A stretch of DNA of 64,000 nucleotides from Phycisphaerales bacterium (GTDB lineage Bacteria; Planctomycetota; Phycisphaerae; Phycisphaerales; UBA1924). Position 1 is the stretch's first letter. Each line of letters begins with the position of its first letter. This document shows, piece by piece, positions 34,104 through 43,520 of this stretch. A program made the position numbers and the translations under genes. Below the pieces are notes generated by a model. The model saw nothing but the letters and a program-made list of their open reading frames with translations, had not been told where the DNA came from and searched no databases. The stretch lies in contig CP064987.1 in the NCBI GenBank assembly GCA_016699835.1, positions 1,984,001 through 2,048,000 of the forward strand. The letters run 5' to 3'.

Positions 34104-35582
34104 CTACTCACCAGCCGCGTCGGGGCGGGATCGATCTGGTTTCGGCCCGGGATTCATGCGCGGGATCTGCGCCGGCGTCGCCCTGCCGAAGTATTCCTGT
34201 AACAGATGGTCGATCGGCTGACGCTCGACCGGCTCGCTCGAACGGATCATCAGGCCCGTGCCCACGATGTTAAACGCAAGAATCACCAGCAGCCCGAGCA
34301 CGCCGGGAAGAACCGGCCGAATGCCCGGCATCGCCGATGGCTCATTCGCACCGCGAGATAGCGTCGAATGAGGCAGCACGCCCAGCACGAGCATCATCAA
34401 CACGAGCGGCTCGACGTATCGCTGCCACAGGTGGAACGACACGCCGATCGCGAGCGTGAAGCCCAGGACGCTCGCCAGGATCGCGAGGCCTCGCGTCGAT
34501 CCAAGACGCTGGACGAGTCCAGTAAGCACCAGCATCCCAAGAAGTCCGGCCGCGACCATCGCCACGCTCGTGTGTCCAAAGAGCGTTGGGCCTTTCGCGC
34601 AGAGATTCCAGATCCCCGAGATCCGACCCAGTGAGAGGCTCACGGTGGTCGCCGGGGCAAGACCAAGCAGGAGCGTGATCGCGAGCGCCGCGAGAACCAC
34701 TCCTCTCCTTTGCCGCCACGCCTCGCGGACGTCGGGCCACAATGCAGGGAGCACGAACACGCCAAACATTCCGATCACCGCGAGCACCAGGATCGGAGCC
34801 GCGGGATTCATCCCGAGCACTGTCGAGCCGATCGGTGCGTACTGCGCCTGGAACAGCGGCGGCGTCACGCCCTTCCACAACCACACGAACCAGCCGAGCA
34901 ACGCCATCGCCGGCACGCATGCGAGAGCAAGTTTCATGACCGCTCGGAGGCGATCGGAGATGCGGCCATCAACCGAGAGCCATGCCGCGGCCACGAGCGG
35001 AAACGCGACCCACACGTGCGCCTGTCGGCACGCGACGATGAGCATCACTGCCGCGCCGGCACACCACCTCCAGCGCCACGTGTCCCTCGCGTCGAGCGAC
35101 AGCCACAACGCGAGCGCCACGCCCAGCCACCCCGCGTTGTCAGGGAGCATCCACACCGACGCCGAGTAGACATATCGCGACGACAGCACTACTGCCGCGC
35201 CGAGCACGCCCCAGAGCCACGATCTCGACACGCCACAGAACCACGTGCCGAGGACCCACGCCAGCGCGACGCCAAAGAGCATCCCGATGCTCTGGAGCCA
35301 CTCGCGACTTGCCAACCCCCCGCGCGCGACCGCGGCCAGGATCACGTGATACCCCGGCGTCGTCGCCGAGAGGTAGTTCCCGAACACCAGATTGGGCCAG
35401 TCGTACGCGAAGATCCGGACGGCCGGCTCGTGGAAGTCGAGTTGGTCCAATCCGGCTCGGCCTCGAACGCCGCCGAACCAGATCATGGGCAGAGCCGTCG
35501 CCGCCACGATCAGGGCGACCACCCATCCCGCCAGGCACCTGGAACGAGTTGTCTGCTCGTGCTGGTCCAATCGTCCTCCCAA
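34104..35582 (-). CDS. ALG10-like GT-C membrane glycosyltransferase (tentative)
   Basis: 492 residues with 11-12 hydrophobic segments. The loop after the first TM helix reads LDQLDFHEPAVRIFA, then ATTPGYHVILAAV; a later segment reads VACRQAHVWVAFPL. This ordering (acidic loop with E/H, then T-T-P-G-x-H/Y, then R-Q-x-x-x-W-V) recalls ALG10/DIE2-type lipid-linked glucosyltransferases of the GT-C superfamily. A role in adding a sugar from a polyprenyl-phosphate donor is inferred. The gene lies between gmd and the UbiA-type gene, in reverse orientation to the latter, with a 113-nt gap. Confidence 0.6.
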   Translation of the reverse strand: MGGRLDQHEQTTRSRCLAGWVVALIVAATALPMIWFGGVRGRAGLDQLDFHEPAVRIFAYDWPNLVFGNYLSATTPGYHVILAAVARGGLASREWLQSIGMLFGVALAWVLGTWFCGVSRSWLWGVLGAAVVLSSRYVYSASVWMLPDNAGWLGVALALWLSLDARDTWRWRWCAGAAVMLIVACRQAHVWVAFPLVAAAWLSVDGRISDRLRAVMKLALACVPAMALLGWFVWLWKGVTPPLFQAQYAPIGSTVLGMNPAAPILVLAVIGMFGVFVLPALWPDVREAWRQRRGVVLAALAITLLLGLAPATTVSLSLGRISGIWNLCAKGPTLFGHTSVAMVAAGLLGMLVLTGLVQRLGSTRGLAILASVLGFTLAIGVSFHLWQRYVEPLVLMMLVLGVLPHSTLSRGANEPSAMPGIRPVLPGVLGLLVILAFNIVGTGLMIRSSEPVERQPIDHLLQEYFGRATPAQIPRMNPGPKPDRSRPDAAGE

Positions 35583-35695
35583 CGTCCCACCCCCATCGGC
35601 GGTTTCTGCGTGCCGCCGCGAAACTCCGATTCACAAGGATTCCGTGGGCGATTCGCTGGCGTCGAGGGCGTCGCGTTCCGATAAACGAGGTGTCT

Positions 35696-36682
35696 ATGGC
35701 CGACACGCCGCCGTCAACTCCAGACGTTCCCCAGCGAGGGCTGGTGCGGAGCCTGATCAAACTCGCCAGGCCGAAGCAGTGGTCCAAGAGCGCATTTGTC
35801 TTTATCGGACCTGTCTACAGCCTCGCGGACGGGAAGGGCGAGTGGCGATTCGTGCTGTGGGCGGCGTTGGTGACGGCCGGGGTGCTCGCGCTGGTCTCGA
35901 GCGCCTGCTACATCATCAATGACATGGTGGACGCTCCCAAGGACCGTCTCCACCCGCGGAAGAAGCGGCGTCCGATCGCGAGCGGAGCAGTCACACCCGG
36001 GCAAGCGAAGGTCTTTGCGGCGGTTCTGGTGGTCATCGCGCTCGCGGGGGTGTTTCTGCTGGATGCGGGGCCCAGCCGGTGGTGGGTGCTCGGGCTGGCA
36101 GTCGCGTATGTCGTGAACGTCAACGCGTACTCGTATTTTCTGAAGCGCAAGGCGATTGCCGATGTGCTCTCGCTCTCGCTGGGGTTTGTGATCCGCGTGC
36201 TGGCGGGGTGTGCCGCGGCGGGGGTGACGCCGAGCACGTGGCTGCTCAATAGCACGCTCTTTCTGGCGATGTTTCTGGCCTTTGGGAAGCGTCTGGGCGA
36301 ACGCCGCACGGTGGAGGACGCCGGGGCGATCCGTGACGTGCAACAAACCTATACGGATGACCTGCTCCGGATGTCGGTGGTGGTGACGGGCGTGGCGACG
36401 CTGATCACGTATGCCGGGTACATCCAATCGCGTGATGCGAAGATCCACGAGGCCGTGGTCGCGGCGATCGGTGACGCTCCGTCGTTCATCCGGAACTTGA
36501 ATCTGCTCTGGTTCACCATGCTCCCGGCGACCTACGGGTTGTTGCGATGCATCGTGCTCCTGGAGCGTGGCCGCTACGACGACCCGACCGAACTGGCGAC
36601 CAAGGACATGCCGACGCAGGTGGGGGGGATCGCCTTCGCGGCGATCACACTCTTTGTCCTCTTCCACAAGCACATTTCGTGA
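35696..36682 (+). CDS. UbiA-family prenyltransferase, decaprenyl-phosphate phosphoribosyltransferase-like
   Basis: 328 residues with eight or nine TM segments. The first Asp-rich motif reads YIINDMVDAPKDRLHPRKK, i.e. N-D-x-x-D-x-x-x-D-R-x-H-P, and continues RRPIASG, the form characteristic of 5-phosphoribosyl-1-pyrophosphate:decaprenyl-phosphate transferases (as in mycobacterial DPPR synthase) rather than ubiquinone or chlorophyll enzymes. The N-terminal ARPKQWSKSAFVF also fits. The likely product is polyprenyl-phosphate 5-phosphoribose, a donor of furanose residues for glycans. Start ATG 35696 with CGAGG 5 nt before it; the frame is open far upstream inside the convergent-strand region. Confidence 0.85.
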   Translation: MADTPPSTPDVPQRGLVRSLIKLARPKQWSKSAFVFIGPVYSLADGKGEWRFVLWAALVTAGVLALVSSACYIINDMVDAPKDRLHPRKKRRPIASGAVTPGQAKVFAAVLVVIALAGVFLLDAGPSRWWVLGLAVAYVVNVNAYSYFLKRKAIADVLSLSLGFVIRVLAGCAAAGVTPSTWLLNSTLFLAMFLAFGKRLGERRTVEDAGAIRDVQQTYTDDLLRMSVVVTGVATLITYAGYIQSRDAKIHEAVVAAIGDAPSFIRNLNLLWFTMLPATYGLLRCIVLLERGRYDDPTELATKDMPTQVGGIAFAAITLFVLFHKHIS

Positions 36683-36690
36683 CAGAACCG

Positions 36691-36721
36691 TTGAACACGC
36701 CCCGGCAGGATCGTGTAAAGT
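36691..36721 (+). promoter_or_regulatory. Candidate sigma-70-type promoter of the metalloprotease gene
   Basis: TTGAAC (36691-36696) and TAAAGT (36716-36721) each match four of six consensus bases. The 19-nt spacer is longer than ideal, so this is tentative. It stands in the 151-nt gap between the UbiA-type gene and the metalloprotease gene. Confidence 0.35.
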
Positions 36722-36833
36722 ATTTCACAACCCGAGGAAAGGACAGGGGATTGGAGTCCCGGCGTGGCCCGTTCGTCCCCCAAGGCCTGTCTCTGGTCTG
36801 TTCGATCGACCGACCTTGAAAGGAGTGCTGGTG

Positions 36834-39800
36834 ATGACACGAGGGACGATGAATCGGGCGTTTGGGGTGACGATGCTGCTGGCCGTGTGCGGGCTGGCGT
36901 TCTCGGTGGCGGGCGGTTGGGACGACGAGCCGGCCGGCGCCGGGTTGGATCCCACGCGAGCCGCCCCGGGTGACGGCGCACCGGTACCGGCCTCCAAAGA
37001 CGACTCGAGCGACGACTCGGACAAGAAGTTCAAGCCCTTTGCCGAGGTGAGCAAGGGCTTCGAAAAGGTGATCTCCACGACCGATGGCAAGAGTTTCTAC
37101 ACCCTGTGGAAGAAAGAGAAAGACGGCTCGCTGCTCGCGGAACTCCCGCGGGGCTTCGAGGGGCAGAAGCACTTCGTCGCGCTGACCGTCGCGTCGGGCG
37201 AGGAGTACGCCGGCCTCCAGCAGGGCGACATGCTCGTCTACTGGCGCAGGTTCGACGACCGCATGGTCCTGCTCGAGCCGAACCTCGAGACCAAGTCCAC
37301 GGGTGATGCCGAATCCAAGAGTTCCGTGCAGCGGCTCTTCACGGATCGCGTCATTCTTGACATCCCGATCGTGACGATGGGCCCCGGCGGCGGCCCGGTG
37401 ATCGATATGAAGGATCTTCTGGCGAGCCGCGCGCCGCAGTTCTTCGGCGGCTCGGCGAGCGGCGCCCAGCCCCGCCTCGCGAGGCTTAAGAGCGCCAAGG
37501 CCTTCCCCGAGAACATCGAGATCGGGTACGAGTTGCCGACGTCGGGCGGTCGCCTGAAGGAGTTCCATTACTCGATCAGCCTGATGCGGGGGACGGCCGG
37601 GTACAAGCCCCGCAACGCCGACACGCGCATCGGCTACTTCACGACGACCTACCGCGACCTGGGCAAGTTCACGGACAAGGAGAAGTGGGTCCGCTACATC
37701 AACCGCTGGTCGCTGGAGAAGCGTGACCCGAACCTCCGCGTCAGCCCGCCGAAGCAACCGATCGTGTTTTATCTCGAGGAGACGGTGCCCGTGCGTTATC
37801 GCCGCTGGGTGCGTGACGGTGTGCTCGAGTGGAACAAGGCCTTCGAGAAGGTCGGCATCCTCGACGCCATCCGCGTCGAGCAGCAGGACGCCGAGACCAA
37901 CCAGCACATGGACAAGGATCCCGAGGACGTCCGCTACAACTTCGTCCGCTGGCTGTCGAACGACCAGGGGACGGCGATCGGGCCGAGCCGCGTGAACCCC
38001 AACACGGGCGAGATCCTCGACGCCGACATCATCCTGACCGACGGCTGGATCCGCCACTTCTGGGTCCAGTTCAACGAGTTCATGCCCGAACTCGCGATGG
38101 AGGGGTTCTCTCCCGAGACGATGGCGTGGCTGGACAAACACCCGCAGTGGGACCCCCGCGTTCGTCTGGCGGACCCCGCCGGGCGTGACTCCATCATCGC
38201 CCAGCGCGCGCGACGCGGCGTGCTGGCCTATGGGGGGCACCCGATCGCCACGACCGATTCTCCCGAGGGCGCGACCAACGTCTTCGATGGGCTGCTGGGG
38301 CGTCAGTCCCAGTACAACAGCCTGTGCATGGCGGCGAACGGCAAGGCGCTTGACATGTCCACCTTCCGCATGATGATGGAACTCTGGGGCGATGAACTCT
38401 CCACGATCGAGCCTGACGAGGACACCAAGTCCGACGAGAAGAAGGATGACAAGGGCGACAAGAAGGACAAACCCCCGATGCTCGACGGGATCCCCGAGTG
38501 GTTCATCGGGCCGATGCTCCGCGACCTTGTGATGCACGAGGTCGGGCACACGATGGGCCTGCGCCACAACTTCAAGGCCTCGGCGATCTACGACCTTGCC
38601 GAGATCAACAGCGACAAGGTGAAGGGCAAGAAAGCCTTCGCGGGCTCGGTCATGGACTACATGGGCGCGAACCTCTCGGTCAAGGACGGGAAACTCCTGG
38701 GCGACATCACCATGATCGACCTCGGGCCGTATGACTACTGGGCGATCGAGTATGGCTACACCGCGGGCGACACGAAGAAAGTTCTGGAGCGCGTCGCCGA
38801 GCCCGAACTGATCTATGGAACCGACGAGGACACCTCGGGCCCGGATCCGTACGCCCGGCGCTACGACTTCGCGAAGAACCCGCTGGACTACGCCAAGATG
38901 CAGACGGATCTCGCGAAGTATCACCGCTCGCGCCTCCTCGACTCGTTCGTGAAGGACGGCGAGAGCTGGGCCAAGGCGCGCAAGGGCTACGAACTCACGT
39001 TGAGCCTCCAGACCCGCTCGCTCTCGATGATGGCGAACTGGCTGGGTGGCGTTCACGTCAACCGAGACAACAAGGGCGACCCGAACGCCCGCCCGCCGCT
39101 CGAGGTCGTCTCGGTTGATCGCCAGCGCGACGCGCTGCGATGGGTCATCGACAACGCCTTCTTCGACGAGGCGTTCGGCCTGACCCCCGAGTTGCTCGTG
39201 AAGATGACGACGGACAAGTGGCTCGACTGGGGTGGGGCCGCCGAGGCGCGCCAGGAATCCACCTGGCCCGTGCACGATCGCGTCGGCGGGATCCAGAGCT
39301 CGGTGCTCACGATGATCATGAACCCCACAACGCTCCGGAGGATCTACGACAACGAACTCCGTCTGCCCAGCGACCAGGACGCCCTGACCCTCGCCGAGAC
39401 GATGGACTCGACCTACAACGCCATCTGGACCGAGATCGAGCGGTCGCCCAGCGAGCGGTACACCGCACGCCGCCCGATGATTTCGAGCCTTCGCCGGAAT
39501 CTCCAGCAGGAGCACGTCGAGCGGCTCATCGATCTCACCATGGATAACGGCGTCCGCAACGAGGCCTTCAAGCCCGTCTGCGACCTCGCCATGACCCAAC
39601 TCCGCAAGATCAACTCCAAGATCGACAACCTCGTCGACAAGAACGGCAAGAACAGCAGCATCGACGCCTATTCCGAGGCCCACCTCTCCGAACTCCGCAC
39701 GAGGATCACCAAGGCCCTCGATGCGCAGTACATCTATAACGCAGGAGGCATGGGCGACCTCGGCTCACTCTTCCACATGCTCGGGCAGCCCACGACCCGG

Positions 39801-39848
39801 CCCGAGCATGGCGCGGCCGAGCCTGACTACATGAACCAGTCGCGCTGA
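36834..39848 (+). CDS. Secreted zinc-dependent metalloprotease (DUF5117/DUF4953-like)
   Basis: 1,004 residues. A Sec signal peptide (hydrophobic ~9-25) is followed by an Asp/Ser-rich linker and a large two-part domain. The metal site is MHEVGHTMGLRHNF: His568, Glu569, His572 and His578 of H-E-x-x-H-x-x-G-x-x-H. Earlier segments (FYLEETVPVRYRRWVRDGVLEWNKAFEKVG, split by its hydrophobic core) are typical of the large zincin-like family found in planctomycetes and bacteroidetes. ATG 36834 follows AAAGGAG by 8 nt; GTG 36831 is possible. A charged Lys/Asp loop precedes the active site. The gene has its own terminator downstream and looks monocistronic. Confidence 0.85.
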   Translation: MTRGTMNRAFGVTMLLAVCGLAFSVAGGWDDEPAGAGLDPTRAAPGDGAPVPASKDDSSDDSDKKFKPFAEVSKGFEKVISTTDGKSFYTLWKKEKDGSLLAELPRGFEGQKHFVALTVASGEEYAGLQQGDMLVYWRRFDDRMVLLEPNLETKSTGDAESKSSVQRLFTDRVILDIPIVTMGPGGGPVIDMKDLLASRAPQFFGGSASGAQPRLARLKSAKAFPENIEIGYELPTSGGRLKEFHYSISLMRGTAGYKPRNADTRIGYFTTTYRDLGKFTDKEKWVRYINRWSLEKRDPNLRVSPPKQPIVFYLEETVPVRYRRWVRDGVLEWNKAFEKVGILDAIRVEQQDAETNQHMDKDPEDVRYNFVRWLSNDQGTAIGPSRVNPNTGEILDADIILTDGWIRHFWVQFNEFMPELAMEGFSPETMAWLDKHPQWDPRVRLADPAGRDSIIAQRARRGVLAYGGHPIATTDSPEGATNVFDGLLGRQSQYNSLCMAANGKALDMSTFRMMMELWGDELSTIEPDEDTKSDEKKDDKGDKKDKPPMLDGIPEWFIGPMLRDLVMHEVGHTMGLRHNFKASAIYDLAEINSDKVKGKKAFAGSVMDYMGANLSVKDGKLLGDITMIDLGPYDYWAIEYGYTAGDTKKVLERVAEPELIYGTDEDTSGPDPYARRYDFAKNPLDYAKMQTDLAKYHRSRLLDSFVKDGESWAKARKGYELTLSLQTRSLSMMANWLGGVHVNRDNKGDPNARPPLEVVSVDRQRDALRWVIDNAFFDEAFGLTPELLVKMTTDKWLDWGGAAEARQESTWPVHDRVGGIQSSVLTMIMNPTTLRRIYDNELRLPSDQDALTLAETMDSTYNAIWTEIERSPSERYTARRPMISSLRRNLQQEHVERLIDLTMDNGVRNEAFKPVCDLAMTQLRKINSKIDNLVDKNGKNSSIDAYSEAHLSELRTRITKALDAQYIYNAGGMGDLGSLFHMLGQPTTRPEHGAAEPDYMNQSR

Positions 39849-39877
39849 CACGAACAGCAGGAGCCATTGAGTATCAC

Positions 39878-39913
39878 CGACCCGCCTCCACACACGTGGG
39901 GGCGGGTCGTTTT
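39878..39913 (+). terminator. Rho-independent terminator after the metalloprotease gene
   Basis: CGACCCGCC (39878-39886) pairs with GGCGGGTCG (39901-39909), extended by CCAC/GTGG inside one T-G apposition, and is followed by TTTTG. It is 29 nt after the stop codon. The minus strand lacks a T tract, so it does not serve the converging OGT-like gene. Confidence 0.9.
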
Positions 39914-39960
39914 GCATCGGTAGGTGTTGCGTGAGCGGCCGTGCCCGCCCTTCGCCGGAA

Positions 39961-41751
39961 TTAGAGTGTGGCGCCCCTCGCCATGCGTCGCAACACGTCC
40001 TCGAATCTCAGGCAGAACCCATCACGATCGCACAGAGATGAGGCCGCGAGTCGATCGCGCAGTGTTGCTCGGAGTGTGCCCAACGCGATACGATCTCGCG
40101 CCAGACGCGAGGCGATGGTGATGAACTCGTCGTCGTTTGAGGCGACCATCTCATCGAGATCAAGGGCATGGAGGAGCGAGACGCCGACGCGTGAGGCGTG
40201 CCGATCGCCCGCGAGCGTGACGACGGGCACACCCATGTGGATCGCCTCACAGGTCGTGGTGGTGCCGTGATAGGGGAAGGTGTCGAGGGCGATGTCGACC
40301 TTGGCATACTGGGCGAGGTGGTCGCGAACGCCGAGCGTGGGGGAGATGATGTCGAGCCGTGACGGGTCGAATCCATAGCGCGTGAGGCGTTCGGAGACCT
40401 CATCGCGCAGGGCGGCATCGATGAGGCTCGACGACTTGAGCACGAGCCGCGAGTTCGGCACGGCGTTGAGCACACGAGCCCACAACCCCACGACCCGTGC
40501 GTTGACCTTCGCGATCGCGTTGAAGGAGCCGAAGCGGATCGGCTCGTCGGGCGAGGCGGCGCACGGCGGCGGGGCGACATCGGGCGCGTTCTCGATCGGG
40601 CTATAGCACAGAAACGGGCCCTCCATGCGCATCAACCGCTCGCTCGCTTGGGCGTCGAACTCCGGGCGATCGGGATCAGTGTGCGCATCGACGAGGCGCC
40701 AGTCGATCGCCGGGACGCCGGTCGTGCCGGGATAGCCGAGATACGTCGCCTGCACGGGGGCGACGCGTGAGGCGAGCGCAAGGAGGATGCCCGAGTTGGT
40801 GTGCCCGTTGAGTTCGATGGCCAGATCCAGACGATCGGCTCGAATGATCTGGGTGAGCGTTCTGTCGTCCATATTGACGCACGAACGCCAGGTGTTGGCA
40901 TGCGATCGCAATCGAGCCGTGGTCGCGTCTTCCGGGCCTGTGGCGTAACAGAATATTTCGAACGCCGCACGGTCGTGCCCGACAAGGAACGGCTCGATGA
41001 AGAACGCCACGGAGTGCGTCCGGAGGTCGCTCGACACGAACCCGACACGGAGGGGTCGCGATGGGTCGCGTGCGGGTGCGGCGGGGAGCGGCTGCCCGGG
41101 TCGAATCTGGCGGCACAGCGCGCCGAACCGATCGTGCACGCCCCGAAGGTCAGACGGAGTGATCGACTCGTCGTACTGCGAGATGTGCGCCCACTGGCCG
41201 AGGAGTGTGGCGCTCTCGGGGTGGGCCTCGGCCGCATCGCGGATGACTCGAAGGCCCTCGTCGATCCGACCCATCTCGACCATCGTCGAGACGTGGGTCG
41301 AGGCCAGGCCCTCGTGCGTCGGGTTGTGGTCGAGCCCGGCCCGCGAGACTTTCGCCGACGCGACGAACTCGCTGGAGAGACTGAGCAGCATCGCCAGCAC
41401 GTTGTGTATCTCGGCGTTGGTCGGGTGCTTCGCGATCGCCTTCTCGAGTACTTTTCGGGCGCGGTCGGGCTTGCCCGATTGCATGAGGAACTGCCCGAGA
41501 TTCGCGGGGTACCTTGGGTCCCTGGGGTCGGCCTCCATGGCGCGCTCGGCGAAGTACGCCGCCCGGGGCATGTCGCCCTTCGCGTGCATCACGACCGCCA
41601 TCATGTTGTTCGCGTTGGGATCGCTGGGCGACGCCTGAAGGGCGCGCTGGAGCGTGCGCTCGGCGTCATCGAGTTTCCCGGCAGTGAAGAGAGACTCGGC
41701 CTGGAGGACGAAGGCCGTCGCTCGACCTCCTGGAACTCGCGAGGCGCTCAT
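39961..41751 (-). CDS. TPR + O-GlcNAc-transferase-like glycosyltransferase (GT41), second copy
   Basis: 596 residues. The N-terminal ~230 residues are TPR helices (AERTLQRALQASPSDPNANN, ARKVLEKAIAKHPTNAEIHN). The catalytic half has the GT41 signatures: RPLRVGFVSSDLRTHSV, LAIELNGHTNSG, ATYLGYPGTTG, RFGSFNAIAKV, SRLVLKSSSL (UDP-binding Lys), and ALDTFPYHGTTTTCEA. It would glycosylate proteins on Ser/Thr. ATG 41751 overlaps the stop of the upstream OGT-like gene (ATGA), which favours this start over the longest frame (41841). The metalloprotease terminator converges with its end. Targets are unknown. Confidence 0.85.
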   Translation of the reverse strand: MSASRVPGGRATAFVLQAESLFTAGKLDDAERTLQRALQASPSDPNANNMMAVVMHAKGDMPRAAYFAERAMEADPRDPRYPANLGQFLMQSGKPDRARKVLEKAIAKHPTNAEIHNVLAMLLSLSSEFVASAKVSRAGLDHNPTHEGLASTHVSTMVEMGRIDEGLRVIRDAAEAHPESATLLGQWAHISQYDESITPSDLRGVHDRFGALCRQIRPGQPLPAAPARDPSRPLRVGFVSSDLRTHSVAFFIEPFLVGHDRAAFEIFCYATGPEDATTARLRSHANTWRSCVNMDDRTLTQIIRADRLDLAIELNGHTNSGILLALASRVAPVQATYLGYPGTTGVPAIDWRLVDAHTDPDRPEFDAQASERLMRMEGPFLCYSPIENAPDVAPPPCAASPDEPIRFGSFNAIAKVNARVVGLWARVLNAVPNSRLVLKSSSLIDAALRDEVSERLTRYGFDPSRLDIISPTLGVRDHLAQYAKVDIALDTFPYHGTTTTCEAIHMGVPVVTLAGDRHASRVGVSLLHALDLDEMVASNDDEFITIASRLARDRIALGTLRATLRDRLAASSLCDRDGFCLRFEDVLRRMARGATL

Positions 41752-43520
41752 GGCGTGGCTCCATGGCGTGCCGCGGCGGACTGCGTCCAGGCCTCGCGGA
41801 GCGCCCGATCGAAACGTGCCGCGAAACCCTCGGCATCGCACACGATGGAGGACGCGAGGCGATCGCGGAGTGTTCGTCGAAGGGAGGTACAGCGTGCTGA
41901 ATCCCGCGCGAGGCCCGTCGCCTTACAGACGTACTCCTCGGTCGTGCTCGCGATCAGGTCGTGCTCGCCGATGGCGCTCAGGATCGACGTTCCGACGCGC
42001 GAGGCGTGCCGATCGCCCGTGAGCGTGACCACGGGCACGCCCATGGTGAGCGCCTCGCATGTCGTCGTCGTGCCGTGATAGGGAAAGGTGTCGAGGGCCA
42101 CGTCGACGCGATCGTACATCGCGAGGTGCTCGTGGGCCGACGCCGTCTGGGCGTGGAGTTCCACGCGGTCCCTCGAGACCCCGCGATTCTCGAGTTCGTC
42201 CAGGAGTCGCAATCGCACGCTCTCGATGCCGAGCGATTCCGCTTTGACGAGGAGTCGCGAGTCGCGGTTCTCGCCAAGGACGCGCGCCCAGAGATCGAGC
42301 GTGATCGGCGAGACCTTGTTGAGCGCGTTGAACGAGCCAAAGGTGTTTGGGCGGTCTGCCGCGTCCCGATCTGTGCGTGCTGGTGGCAGGCCTTCCGGGA
42401 TCTGGTAGCACAGAAAGCACCCACCCACACGCGTGAGGCGTTCGGTTGCGAATACGTCACTCCCGTCGGGGTCGGTGATCGCGTCGACCAGGCGGAAGTC
42501 CACGCTGGGCATCCCGGTCGTGTTCGGATAGCCGAGGTACGTGCCGCGGAGAGGGGCCGGGACGTGGGCGAGGACAGAGACTCGGGATTCGTGCGTGTGT
42601 CCCGCGAGATCGATCGCGATGTCCACGCGGGCCTTTCGGATCAGTTCCGCGGCCTGGGCGTCGTTGACGCGCGCGATATCGATCCACTCGTCGGCCAGGG
42701 CGCGCAGGCGCTCGGTCGTGGCGTCGGGGCGGGAGGTCGATGAGACCGCGATCAGTCGCAACATTGACACGTTGCGCGCGCGCAGCAACGGCTCGATGAA
42801 TCGAGCCACGGAATGCCCGCGAAAATCGGGGGAGATGAGCGCCACCCGGAGCACGTCCGGCGGCACGGCGGTGATCGGAACGCCACGCGATCGGACGCCC
42901 CGCTCGATCTGGTCGCCAAGGGCGCGGTGGGCCGAGAGTATGTCCTCACGCGAAGCACTCGACGAGTAGTTGAGGAGCGACGCGCGCTGGGTGAGCAGAT
43001 CCACTCGTGGGCCGCCGGCCGCGACCGCCTCGTCGATTGCCCGGATCGCGTCGGGCACGCGCCAGCCCCGGGCGTAGGCGGACGCCAGGTTTGAGGTGAA
43101 TCCCGTGTTCGTTGGCGAGAGAGATTTGGCGTGCTCCAGGGCCGCGATCGCCCGGTCCACCTCGCCGAGTTGCAGGAGCGAGGCGCCAAGCCCGTTGTGC
43201 GCGCTCGCGAGAGTGAGATCCGCGTTCACGGCACGCCGAAACACATCGGCGGCGTCGGCGTGGCGATTGAGCATCGCCAGGCACGTCGCGTGGACATCGA
43301 GGGCCGAGGCATTCGGACGACCCGACGCGATCGTCGCGCGCTCCGCAAAGTGCAGCGCCTGCTCGGGGCGACCCTGGATGAGGATCGCCGCGGCGAGGAT
43401 GTGATTGGCCTGGGCGTTCGAGGGTTCCCTCGCGATGACCCGGCGGAGGGTGGCCTCGGCCTGGTCAGCACGACCGGCATGGAGCGCGTCGATCGCACGC
43501 TGCACGTGCACGCCGCTCAC
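41748..43520 (-). CDS. TPR + O-GlcNAc-transferase-like glycosyltransferase (GT41), first copy
   Basis: 590 residues with the same order as its neighbour: TPR repeats (~1-190, AEATLRRVIAREPSNAQANH), then GT41 motifs LRVALISPDFRGHSV, AIDLAGHTHES, TYLGYPNTTG, TFGSFNALNKV, SRLLVKAESLG, and ALDTFPYHGTTTTCEA. The two are diverged in the TPR part and spaced motifs, so not a recent duplicate. Start GTG 43520 overlaps the stop of dxr (GTGA), and its own stop overlaps the next start, so the three genes are translationally coupled. Confidence 0.85.
   Translation of the reverse strand: MSGVHVQRAIDALHAGRADQAEATLRRVIAREPSNAQANHILAAAILIQGRPEQALHFAERATIASGRPNASALDVHATCLAMLNRHADAADVFRRAVNADLTLASAHNGLGASLLQLGEVDRAIAALEHAKSLSPTNTGFTSNLASAYARGWRVPDAIRAIDEAVAAGGPRVDLLTQRASLLNYSSSASREDILSAHRALGDQIERGVRSRGVPITAVPPDVLRVALISPDFRGHSVARFIEPLLRARNVSMLRLIAVSSTSRPDATTERLRALADEWIDIARVNDAQAAELIRKARVDIAIDLAGHTHESRVSVLAHVPAPLRGTYLGYPNTTGMPSVDFRLVDAITDPDGSDVFATERLTRVGGCFLCYQIPEGLPPARTDRDAADRPNTFGSFNALNKVSPITLDLWARVLGENRDSRLLVKAESLGIESVRLRLLDELENRGVSRDRVELHAQTASAHEHLAMYDRVDVALDTFPYHGTTTTCEALTMGVPVVTLTGDRHASRVGTSILSAIGEHDLIASTTEEYVCKATGLARDSARCTSLRRTLRDRLASSIVCDAEGFAARFDRALREAWTQSAAARHGATP

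Noticed and set aside
39961..43520. The two OGT-like genes being a recent duplication
   Set aside because: They share the GT41 motifs but differ in TPR sequence, insert lengths and motif details, so divergence is old.
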